64,000 nt of DNA, taken from assembly GCF_008728195.1 (NCBI RefSeq), contig NZ_CP031598.1, positions 1,488,001 to 1,552,000 of the forward strand. The letters are read 5' to 3'. This document shows, one piece after another, positions 54,513 through 62,792 of this stretch. The DNA is from Roseovarius indicus (GTDB lineage: Bacteria > Pseudomonadota > Alphaproteobacteria > Rhodobacterales > Rhodobacteraceae). The notes under the pieces are model-generated. The model did not search any database. It was not told the origin of the DNA and saw nothing but the letters and a program-made list of their open reading frames with translations. The first letter of the stretch is position 1. Every line of letters begins with the position of its first letter. A program made the translations under genes and the position numbers.

Positions 54513-56600
54513 ATGAACCAGCCCCCGTCCCACGCGCCTGACCGTGCCGCGACGCCGCTCAGCCAAGAGGGCGCGAAAGACCCGCTTCTACAGCCCCTGA
54601 CGGTGCGCCATCTCACGCTCAAGAACCGAATCTTCGACACGAGCCACGCCATCCGCCTGACCGAGGACAGCCTGCCGAAAGAACGCTATCGGCTCTACCA
54701 CGAGGAAAAGGCCAAGGGGGGTATCGGCCTGACGATGTTCGGTGGTTCCTCCAACGTCTCGCCCGACTCGGGCTCGGTTTTCGGAGCCGTCACGCTCGAC
54801 CGCGACGAGGCGATTCCGCACCTGAGGGATTTTGCGGAGGCCATGCACCGGCACGGTTCGGCAGTGATGGTACAACTCACCCACCTCGGCGGTCGCAGCC
54901 ACTGGCGCGCGGGCGACTGGCTGCCCACGCTGGCCCCGTCTCGTTTCCGGGAACCGGCCCACCGGGGCTTCGCCAAGGCGGCGGAGCATCATGATCTCGA
55001 CCGCATCGTGAAAGAGTTCGGCGATGCGGCATGGCGCTGTCGAGAGGCAGGGTTGGACGGGGCGGAACTGCATGTGCATCATCACCTCGTCGGACAGTTC
55101 TGGTCGCCGCTGATGAACCACCGCACCGACGAATACGGTGGCTCGATCGAGAACCGGGCGCGTTTCGGGCTGCGGGTGCTCGAGGAAATGCGCAAGCGTG
55201 CGGGCGACGACTTTCTCATCTCGATTCGCATGGCGGTGGGGGAGGGGCTCGATGCCGGCATGTCCGATGCCGATTATCTCGAGATGGCGCGACTGCATGA
55301 GCGGTCCGGGCTGATCGATTTCTTCAACCTCACCTACGGGCGCATTGACACGCCGATCGGGTTGTCGAGCTATATGCCTGGCATGGCGATGGGGCTCGCG
55401 CCGCAGCTCCAGTTCGTGGCCGCCTTCAAGAATTTTGTGGGGCTTCCGGTGTTCCATGCCGCCCGTATCAATGATCTCGCCACGGCGCGTTACGCGATCT
55501 CGGAAGGGCTGATCGACATGGTGGGCATGACCCGCGCCCATATCGCCGACCCGCATATCGTGAAGAAGATCAGCGAGGGTCGAGAAGAGCAGATCCGCCC
55601 CTGCGTCGGCGCCACCTATTGCTCGTGGCATGCGACCTGTATCCACAATGCTTCGATCGGTCGCGAGAAGACCCTGCCGCATCTCGTGCCCAAGGCGCCA
55701 AAGGCGCGCCGCGTCACCGTGGTGGGCGCCGGGCCCGCCGGGCTGGAAGCCGCCCGTGTCTGCGCCGAGCGCGGCCATGATGTGACCCTGCTCGAGGCCG
55801 CGCCGAAGGCCGGCGGGCAAGTGCTGCTGGCGGCCGAGCTGCACAAGCGGCGTGACCTGATCGGAATCATCGACTGGCGGGTGAGCGAGGCCGAACGGCT
55901 GGGCGTGACGACTCGCTACAACTGCTTCGCCGATGAATCGATGATCCGCGAGACCAATGCAGATGTCGTCATCATCGCTACCGGCGGGCTTCCCGACCAG
56001 ATGGAAAGCGAGATCCCGGGCGCCGAAATGGCCGAAACCCTGTGGGACGTGCTGGGCACCCCCGGGCCCATCGAAGGCGATGTGCTCTTTTTCGACGTGA
56101 CCGGCACGGCCTCGGGCCTGAATGCTGCCACCACCATGGCTGAAAGCGGCGGCACCGTTCTGACCGTGACGCCGGATTCGATGGTGGGCATGGAAACCAG
56201 CGGCATCGAGCGCCCGCTGATGATGCGTGATTATTATGCCTCCGGCGCGCAGGCGCTGACCGATCACAAGCTCATTGGCATAGAACGCCGTGACAACCAG
56301 CTCGTGGCCACCGTCGAGAATATCTTCAGCGGTGCCCGTTCCGAGCGTTCGACCAACCGCGTGGTGATCGAGAACGGAACCATTCCGGTTGACGAGGTCT
56401 ACCACGCGCTCGCGCCCGGCGCAGACAATGGCGGCGCCTTCGACATGCGTGCCATGGTCGAGGGGGCCGAAGGCACCGGGGGCCCTGTGGTGCCCCCCGA
56501 TAACGACAGCTATCTCCTCTATCGCATCGGCGATGCCGTCGCCTCCCGCGACATTCACGTCGCCATTCTAGAGGCCACCCGACTGGCCCGAACCGTCTGA
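54513..56600 (+). CDS. Trimethylamine dehydrogenase-family flavoenzyme (DgcA-like)
   Basis: A predicted FMN/Fe-S/nucleotide-binding oxidoreductase, probably an amine N-demethylase. From ATG 54513 it has 695 residues. The old-yellow-enzyme barrel spans about 25-370 (VQLTHLGGRSHWR; HVHHHLVGQFWSPLMNHRTD). An Fe-S cysteine cluster RPCVGATYCSWHATC is near 370-382, followed by a nucleotide-binding domain with VTVVGAGPAGLEAARVCAER near 397. In relatives I recall, the segment between the second and third Cys is several residues longer; here it is only five. It is followed by the enolase-family gene 14 bp away. Confidence 0.85.
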   Translation: MNQPPSHAPDRAATPLSQEGAKDPLLQPLTVRHLTLKNRIFDTSHAIRLTEDSLPKERYRLYHEEKAKGGIGLTMFGGSSNVSPDSGSVFGAVTLDRDEAIPHLRDFAEAMHRHGSAVMVQLTHLGGRSHWRAGDWLPTLAPSRFREPAHRGFAKAAEHHDLDRIVKEFGDAAWRCREAGLDGAELHVHHHLVGQFWSPLMNHRTDEYGGSIENRARFGLRVLEEMRKRAGDDFLISIRMAVGEGLDAGMSDADYLEMARLHERSGLIDFFNLTYGRIDTPIGLSSYMPGMAMGLAPQLQFVAAFKNFVGLPVFHAARINDLATARYAISEGLIDMVGMTRAHIADPHIVKKISEGREEQIRPCVGATYCSWHATCIHNASIGREKTLPHLVPKAPKARRVTVVGAGPAGLEAARVCAERGHDVTLLEAAPKAGGQVLLAAELHKRRDLIGIIDWRVSEAERLGVTTRYNCFADESMIRETNADVVIIATGGLPDQMESEIPGAEMAETLWDVLGTPGPIEGDVLFFDVTGTASGLNAATTMAESGGTVLTVTPDSMVGMETSGIERPLMMRDYYASGAQALTDHKLIGIERRDNQLVATVENIFSGARSERSTNRVVIENGTIPVDEVYHALAPGADNGGAFDMRAMVEGAEGTGGPVVPPDNDSYLLYRIGDAVASRDIHVAILEATRLARTV

Positions 56601-56614
56601 AGGACCCCAAGACC

Positions 56615-57784
56615 ATGAAGATCACCAAGGCTCGTATTTACAAGATCCCCAGCGGAGGCATCTCCCCCGTGGTATTGGAGCTGGAAACCGAGGACGGCAC
56701 CAAGGGCCTCGGCGAGGCCTGCATCGCCTACGGCGCCGGCTCGACCGCCGCGGCCGGGATGGTCTACGACATTCTCGAACGCTATGTGATCGGCGGTGTC
56801 AGCGCGTTCGACGGCGAAAAGGTCTGGAACCGGTTCTACGATCACGGCTTCTGGGGCAAGGGAGGCGGACCCGTCATCATGTCGGGCATCTCTGCCATTG
56901 AAACGGCCATGCTCGACCTCAAGGCGCGCCTGCTGGGCGTGCCTGTGCACACCTTGCTCGGCGGCAAGATCAACGACAGCCTGCGGGCCTATTGCAACGG
57001 CTGGTATTTCGGCTGTACCGAGGATGCCCAGCTTCCCGGCGCGGCAGAAAAGGCCGTGGCCGATGGCTACAAGGCGATCAAGTTCTATCCATTTGCCACG
57101 ATCCTGCCCGAAGGCCGGCTGCTGCATCCTTCGCTCAGATCGACGTCTGATCAAACGGTCATTGCCAAGGCCCTGAAACGCCTCAAGGAAATCCGCTCGG
57201 CCGTTGGTGATGATGTCGAGATCATGCTCGACCTGACCGCCAGCCTTACGCCCGACGATACGATCCGCTTCTGCCGCGAGGCGGCCGAGATTGATATCAC
57301 TTTCATCGAGGAACCGGCCATCCCGGGTGACACGCGGGCGCTGGCCGACATCCGTCGGGAGATTTCGCAGCCGACCGCCGTGGGGGAGCGTCTGGCCTCG
57401 CGCTACGCCTTCCGCGATGTGCTGGAAGCCCGTGCCGCCGACATCCTTCAGCCGGATATCGGCAATACCGGTGGCGTGATGGAAACCCGCCGGATTGCCG
57501 CAATGGCAGAAACCTACGGCCTCAAGGTACAACCCCATATCTGCGCCTCGGCCGTTTCCACCGCCGTTGGGATGCACCTGAGTGCCTCTCTGCCCAACTT
57601 CTACTGGCAGGAGCATTTTCCCTATTGGTCACGCATCCCGGGCCATACCGATTTCGTTGAAGCGCCGGTGGAAGACACGATCAAAGACGGGATGATCCCC
57701 GTAAATGATCTTCAGGGTTACGGCGTTTCGCTGCGCAAAGAAGTCGCGGAACAGCATATCTGGGCCGAGATGGAGCTCGCCTGA
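56615..57784 (+). CDS. Enolase-superfamily (mandelate racemase/dehydratase-type) enzyme
   Basis: A predicted Mg2+-dependent acid-sugar dehydratase or racemase, 389 residues. The N-terminal capping domain runs to about 125, then a barrel with the metal ligands Asp in IMLDLTASL, Glu in FIEEPAIPG and Glu in VGERLAS. The general base dyad is suggested by Asp in QPDIGNTGG and His in VQPHICASAVS, as in mandelate racemase-group enzymes. A Lys in KAIKFYPF is at the other face. The substrate is not assigned. It is cotranscribed with the flavoenzyme. Confidence 0.88.
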   Translation: MKITKARIYKIPSGGISPVVLELETEDGTKGLGEACIAYGAGSTAAAGMVYDILERYVIGGVSAFDGEKVWNRFYDHGFWGKGGGPVIMSGISAIETAMLDLKARLLGVPVHTLLGGKINDSLRAYCNGWYFGCTEDAQLPGAAEKAVADGYKAIKFYPFATILPEGRLLHPSLRSTSDQTVIAKALKRLKEIRSAVGDDVEIMLDLTASLTPDDTIRFCREAAEIDITFIEEPAIPGDTRALADIRREISQPTAVGERLASRYAFRDVLEARAADILQPDIGNTGGVMETRRIAAMAETYGLKVQPHICASAVSTAVGMHLSASLPNFYWQEHFPYWSRIPGHTDFVEAPVEDTIKDGMIPVNDLQGYGVSLRKEVAEQHIWAEMELA

Positions 57785-57882
57785 GCGCAAAAGACGGGCC
57801 CCCCCCTTGTCGCAGGGCACAAACAGGGGGAGGCTGACGCCACAGAGGACGACCGTCGGTTGCATGGAAGAAGAGACGACAC

Positions 57883-58911
57883 ATGAGAAAATTCGCGTTT
57901 CTGCTGCACCCGTCCTTCCAGATGCTGGGGGTGGTCAATGCCACCGAAGCGATGCGTGTCGCAAACTCCGTTTGCGAAACGCCCCATTTCCGCTGGAGTT
58001 TCGTTCATGACTCCGCCCCCGACGTACCCTCGAGCTCCGGCGTGCCGATCCGGGCCGAGACATCACTCTCGGAGCTTGAAGACTTCGATACGCTGATCGT
58101 CTGTTCGAGCTTTCGTCACAAGGATTACGTCAATGCGGGCACCGCCTCTCTGTTGCGCCGCTTCGCGCGCTTCGGCAAGACGCTCGGCTCCTTCGAAAGC
58201 GGCATCTATCACCTGGCCGACGCGGGCGTGATGAACGGCCACCGGGCCACGGCTCATTTCAACAACCTCCCGCTTTTCGAACAGCTTTTCCCCGAGGTGA
58301 ATTTCTGCCGCAGCGTCTTCACCTGCGAGCGCGGGCGCATGACGGCCGCAGGTGGCACCGCCTGCCTTGACCTGATGCTCCACGTGATCAAGCAGGATCT
58401 CGGCCCGATGGTGGCCACACGGGTGGCCAGTCTCATCAACTACAGCGGTCGCCAGCGCGCCGACGCCCTGCAGGACAGCCTGCTCACCGCAAGCCGCCAT
58501 GATCATCAGCCAGCGGTGCGCGAGGCCTGCCGTCTGATGGAGGTGAACATCGGCGCCACAGCGGGCGGCATCGAGGAAATCGCCCGACGCGTCGATATCT
58601 CCCGCCGTCATCTCGACCGGATGTTCCGCGAGGCGTTCGGGTGTACCGCCGCCGATTATTTCCGCCAGATCCGCCTCGCGCGGGCGCGCAAGTTGGTGAA
58701 AAGCACGGGGCTCGAATTTGGCGCGATCAGCGAACTATGCGGCTTCGCCTCCTATTCGCATTTCCTGATACGCTATCGTGCGCAGTTTGGCCTATCACCC
58801 TCACAGGACCGGCAGTCGCCTAACCTCACCGCCTACGACCCCAGCCGGATTCGTCCCAGCGACGACCTGCATCCGTTCCAGCAGGGGATCGACGTGAAAC
58901 GGATGATCTGA
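57883..58911 (+). CDS. GlxA family AraC-type transcriptional regulator
   Basis: A regulator of 342 residues: a DJ-1/PfpI (class I amidotransferase-like) domain at about 1-190 (FDTLIVCSSFRHKD; GTACLDLMLHVIKQDLG) and an AraC helix-turn-helix pair at about 220-320 (IARRVDISRRHLDRMFREAF; ISELCGFASYSHFLIRYR). Relatives such as GbdR, CdhR and ArgR control amine and betaine catabolism in Pseudomonas. It is 98 bp after the enolase-family gene in the same direction, so it likely regulates this locus. Confidence 0.9.
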   Translation: MRKFAFLLHPSFQMLGVVNATEAMRVANSVCETPHFRWSFVHDSAPDVPSSSGVPIRAETSLSELEDFDTLIVCSSFRHKDYVNAGTASLLRRFARFGKTLGSFESGIYHLADAGVMNGHRATAHFNNLPLFEQLFPEVNFCRSVFTCERGRMTAAGGTACLDLMLHVIKQDLGPMVATRVASLINYSGRQRADALQDSLLTASRHDHQPAVREACRLMEVNIGATAGGIEEIARRVDISRRHLDRMFREAFGCTAADYFRQIRLARARKLVKSTGLEFGAISELCGFASYSHFLIRYRAQFGLSPSQDRQSPNLTAYDPSRIRPSDDLHPFQQGIDVKRMI

Positions 58912-59548
58912 ACACCCATCCAGTGCAGCGGTGCTGTCAGATTCAATCGAAGTCATCTCAGATTGGCACGTGAGTCTTTCCTGCATGCCATGCAGGGGCC
59001 GAACAGCGGGCCGAGGGCGACGGCACGGGATCGTAACTCACATCATCCCGCGTGAATGGAGCAGGTCCTTGACCTCAGGCAAAGAGCCGAGCGTGGGCGA
59101 GGACGGGATCATTGCCCTCCCGGGCGGTGGCGCCGTCCAGGCTGGTGGCGGAAACACACTCGTTGTGACCTGGCCTTGCGGCAGCTTCGTCGCTCGGGTC
59201 CCTTATTGGGAAGGCTCGCATATCACGGTCGGTTTCGCACCTGACCCGGATATGACCTACGCGGCCTCGTGCGCTTCACCGAACGTTACATGGTGCTCCG
59301 CAGGAGTCGCCCTTCCACGATCCGGTCTCCCCGAAGGTCTGCGAGGCGGACGAGCCGAACCCGTTCATTTCGGCGGGAGAATAACCCGCCGAAAGCCCGA
59401 TGAACAGGTTGTTCCAGGGGTTTGCCAACAAGCAATGAACCGAGAACGCGCGCCAGGACTACTCCATTCGGAAAGAACAGCGGTACGCTTTGGCTTGAAA
59501 TGGTCGCCTTATTCCGTGCGGGCACGGGAGGCAGAGGCTCAACCCGCC
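58912..59548. other. Intergenic region, possible decayed gene
   Basis: About 640 bp with no intact gene. Short coding-like stretches appear in different frames: minus strand NLFIGLSAGYSPAEMNGFGS near 59390-59330 and plus strand FISAGE before a stop near 59386. They do not join into one reading frame, so this may be a degraded gene, but nothing can be named. Confidence 0.4.
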
Positions 59549-60817
59549 TCAAGCCCACTCGCTCTGACATGACCCTTTGAGAGACCTGCAAAGCATCACG
59601 ACGCTCGCTGCCGAAATCGCAGGCAACGCCAGTGTCGCCGTGACGGTCACATCCATCGCCAGAAGCCCGGCATTGCCGAAGATCGAAGCAGCCACTGCCG
59701 CCTTGTTGGTCATGGTGAAGGCAGCAGTCGAGATGCCCTCGACAGGTTCACCAAGCCGCGCAGCGTGTGCTGCGGCCACATCAGGGATCATGGCCCAAGG
59801 GCAAACAGATAGCCCGCCCGTTGCAATACCTGCAAGTATCGCCGCAGCAAACAGAAGAACGGACATCCCGGAATTCACAGGCACAAGTGCAGCCAGAGCC
59901 AGAGCCACGAGGTAGAGCAGAGCCGCGTAAAGCAGCGCGTCCACCTTCCCCCGGTTGCGACACACGACCACCCACATACGCAAGGACGCGAACGTGGCGG
60001 CAAAGACTGTTCCCAATACGATAGCTTGCCCCTCCGCCCTGAGGCCAACACCGATCTCCATCCAGAACGGCAGGGCTGATTGCAGGGACACCAGCGCCAC
60101 AACAGAAGCCGCGAATGTCACGAGTGTTTTGATTGCGTTGCCTGTAGCCGAAAGGCCGGCCAGTGCTTTCCATGGAGAAACCTGAACGGAAGCCCGGGCC
60201 TTTTCGGTGATCTTCATCAGGAAGGGCAGGTAGGCCGCCACCGAAATCACCGTCATGGCGATCGCCACGCCGACCCAAGTCGTGGCATCGGAGTCTGACA
60301 ATGGAACGTCGTGGTGCGCGCCGATGGCGGCCGGAAACAGCGTCGACGCAATGAGAAGAGCACAGAATACGAAGGCCATATCGACAGCGGCCTGAACGCT
60401 ACGGTCATGATAGGTCGGCGCAAAGGACGGGAGCATCCCCAACCGGGGGATGGACACGCACGTGTATCCGATCGTGAAGACCAGGAACGCCGCAGCAGCC
60501 GCGATGAGTTGCGGCGTCGTATCCTCGAACCAGAGCGGCGCCGCCCAAAGCGCGATGAAGGCGGGTGCGGCAATCGGCAAGCCCATGGCAATCGTGCGCT
60601 TGCGCCCGAACCGGTCGGCAAAGGCTCCGATCAGCGGGTCGAGCAATGCGTCGCAGATCCTGCCTGCCACAAAGACGGTGCCGGCCCAGAGCGGCGGCAG
60701 GCCCACGATCGTGACGAGGTAGAACAAAAGCCATCCGTTCACCGTAGCGAACAGAAGCGTGACCGAGAGATCAGGGCTTCCGAAGGCAAGCCTGTCGCGC
60801 AGTGGGGTGACTGTCAT
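59549..60817 (-). CDS. GPH/MFS-type transporter
   Basis: A twelve-segment transporter of 422 residues starting at ATG 60817, overlapping the stop of the upstream gene (ATGA). GAFADRFGRKRTIAMGLP is the loop 2-3 motif, here of the glycoside-pentoside-hexuronide:cation symporter kind, also found in MelB-like proteins. The substrate is unknown. Translational coupling to the LuxR/hydrolase-fold regulator suggests that the regulator senses the transported compound or a related one. Confidence 0.87.
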   Translation of the reverse strand: MTVTPLRDRLAFGSPDLSVTLLFATVNGWLLFYLVTIVGLPPLWAGTVFVAGRICDALLDPLIGAFADRFGRKRTIAMGLPIAAPAFIALWAAPLWFEDTTPQLIAAAAAFLVFTIGYTCVSIPRLGMLPSFAPTYHDRSVQAAVDMAFVFCALLIASTLFPAAIGAHHDVPLSDSDATTWVGVAIAMTVISVAAYLPFLMKITEKARASVQVSPWKALAGLSATGNAIKTLVTFAASVVALVSLQSALPFWMEIGVGLRAEGQAIVLGTVFAATFASLRMWVVVCRNRGKVDALLYAALLYLVALALAALVPVNSGMSVLLFAAAILAGIATGGLSVCPWAMIPDVAAAHAARLGEPVEGISTAAFTMTNKAAVAASIFGNAGLLAMDVTVTATLALPAISAASVVMLCRSLKGSCQSEWA

Positions 60818-62319
60818 TCTGCCGCCACCCTTTCGAGCACGCGGTGCAAATGCTCGTACCAAACAAGCTGTCCCGCCCCCGGCAGTACATGCAACCGGGC
60901 GTTTGGCAGCGAATCCGCCAGGGCTTCGATTAGCGGAAGCGGATGTATGGCATCCTGTGCCCCGTGGTGAAGTTGAATGGCCAGGTCGGCAGGCGCCCGG
61001 TGCCACCCCAGATCGGCCTGGAAAAGGAAGTCGTGTCTCGCTGACGCTGCGCTGTCCAGCAATGAATCGGAAAAGCGGTCGACTCCGTAGGTTCCATGCA
61101 GATCACGGGCGACAATTGCCGCGTCTGCCGGACTGTCGGAGAATTGCGCCTCCAACAACTGCTTGAGTGCGCCGGGCCGTCGCAGTCTCCCTTCGAGATG
61201 TCCGAGAACCGGGTCGAGCAGCATCGGCCGCTGCGCCGCAAGGGCAAGAACCCCGCGTGCCAGCCGGCGCGCTCCTGTCTCCGGCCGACCCTCCCTGACG
61301 CAGGCGCCCGCCACATGCAGAGCAGAGACCCGCTCGGGATGCGCGCGCGCCAGTGCCAGCCCCACCTTGGAGGCCGCGGCGAAGGCCAGAACCGGAACCC
61401 TATCATGTGCGACCGTGGTAATCGCAAGTTCAGCACCGCGAACGGCATGTTCCATATGGGCTTCGGGCGTAAGCGCGGAAGCGCCAGGATCGAGTGTTCC
61501 GTGCCGAAGCGGCCAGATCAACCGAAGCCCGATGCGTTCACAGGCTTCGATCTCTGCCGCACGGATATCCGGCAGCGCCATCGGGTGCAGGACAATCACG
61601 GGCCGTGCATCTGGCCGCCCCATATCCAGCACCGGCGTGGATGTCCGCCCGTCGGCGCTTGTCAGCCCGTAGGCGCGAACGCCCTTGGGCATGTATCGGT
61701 TGACATAATCCGCAAGGGTGCGGCCAACCGCCTGTCTCGGCGGATTGACGTGGGCCGCAAGCGCAAGGACCAGTGCCGCGGCGACCTTCCGGCTGATGGT
61801 CGAAAGATCCGCCCCGTCAAACCTTTCACGCAGATGCTGAGCCTGGCGCTTTCGTGTTTCGACACTGCGATTGTCAAGCCGAGCACCCTCCTTCAACCCG
61901 ATGCCAGACATCTGCAGAACAAGCACCCGGCGTAATGCAGGAGAAAGGCTGGCGGCCGGAAACGTGGCCATGAGAAACTCGCTGAGACAGTCCGGATCGA
62001 GCAACGCGGTGAAACCGGCCGTTCCGGCGCTTTGCTCGATGACTCGGACCACAAGGTCATCCCCCTCGACACCAAACGCAATCGGCATTCCCTCCTCCCG
62101 AACGCTATCGAAAAAGCGCGTCGCAGTTTGGTGAGAGGCCGTATGTCGCAACGTCGGATCGGTTGGTCGAAGCACGCCGCCCGACTCGAGAAATACGGCC
62201 GGGCGCCATGTTACGAGTTTCAGCGGCGGGTCGCCCCGTTCGCGCGGTAGGACCGACAGGATGTCGTCCAGCCCTTGCGTGACCAACTCATCGTTATTCC
62301 CTGATGATTCAGTCGGCAT
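60814..62319 (-). CDS. LuxR-type HTH fused to a pseudo alpha/beta-hydrolase
   Basis: A predicted transcription regulator of 501 residues. The N-terminal part (about 1-150) may be a PAS-like sensor. A LuxR-type HTH follows at about 150-200 (LSPALRRVLVLQMSGIGLKE, then RSVETRKRQAQHLRERF). Residues about 240-501 are an alpha/beta-hydrolase fold (VIVLHPMALPDIR; ARAHPERVSALHVAG). At the nucleophile elbow the usual GxSxG is replaced by AFAAASK, with Ala where Ser should be, and at the catalytic His position the usual GAGH is GAGQ. The Asp (GAQDAIHP) remains. It is therefore probably a ligand-binding, non-catalytic receptor. Confidence 0.82.
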   Translation of the reverse strand: MPTESSGNNDELVTQGLDDILSVLPRERGDPPLKLVTWRPAVFLESGGVLRPTDPTLRHTASHQTATRFFDSVREEGMPIAFGVEGDDLVVRVIEQSAGTAGFTALLDPDCLSEFLMATFPAASLSPALRRVLVLQMSGIGLKEGARLDNRSVETRKRQAQHLRERFDGADLSTISRKVAAALVLALAAHVNPPRQAVGRTLADYVNRYMPKGVRAYGLTSADGRTSTPVLDMGRPDARPVIVLHPMALPDIRAAEIEACERIGLRLIWPLRHGTLDPGASALTPEAHMEHAVRGAELAITTVAHDRVPVLAFAAASKVGLALARAHPERVSALHVAGACVREGRPETGARRLARGVLALAAQRPMLLDPVLGHLEGRLRRPGALKQLLEAQFSDSPADAAIVARDLHGTYGVDRFSDSLLDSAASARHDFLFQADLGWHRAPADLAIQLHHGAQDAIHPLPLIEALADSLPNARLHVLPGAGQLVWYEHLHRVLERVAAE

Positions 62320-62792
62320 TCATTAACCAAAAAAGCTATTAGGTACTGACATTTACCCTGACAATAGAAGTCCGCTGCCGGGCCGTCCAGTGCGATACCA
62401 CCCAAGGGGGATGCGGGACCCACCCGAAACGCGCATCATTTCGACGCCGAGGGCCTGACTTTCAGGGCTTCTGAGGCTGCTGCCGGTCCGAAAGAGACGG
62501 TAGCGGGGCGTTTGTCAGATCAGGATTCGTTCGCAACGGCGAAACGCCGGCGCGCGAGAGAGGGGAACCCGAGTATGCATCCAGACACGGTCACTCCGGT
62601 GGACGCCGCAGCCGCTGCCACCATGCGGCGCTCTCTTGCGCTTTTCCGGCATCGGAAAGTCGTAACCCTGCCGGGGATGCGCGAAGGCCCGGCCCGGGCG
62701 GGCATAGGGTTGCATGATCAGGCCGGGCCCGACGTTTTTCGAAGCTGGCAGTTGCCCGGTCGCCCTCTCGTCATTGGTCGTGTAGGTGCAGT
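62320..62792. other. Intergenic region, no gene seen
   Basis: About 470 bp between divergent genes. The AT-rich part next to the LuxR/hydrolase gene (62320-62370) should hold its promoter. Open frames here are unsupported. Confidence 0.5.

Noticed and set aside
54588..56558. Long minus-strand open frame opposite the flavoenzyme gene (about 656 codons)
   Set aside because: Antisense shadow of a clear TMADH-family gene; composition is typical of reverse-frame translation.
58931..59572. Plus-strand 213-codon ORF after the GlxA-type regulator
   Set aside because: The translation shows no domain and overlaps fragments that look coding-like in other frames; treated as possible decayed DNA.
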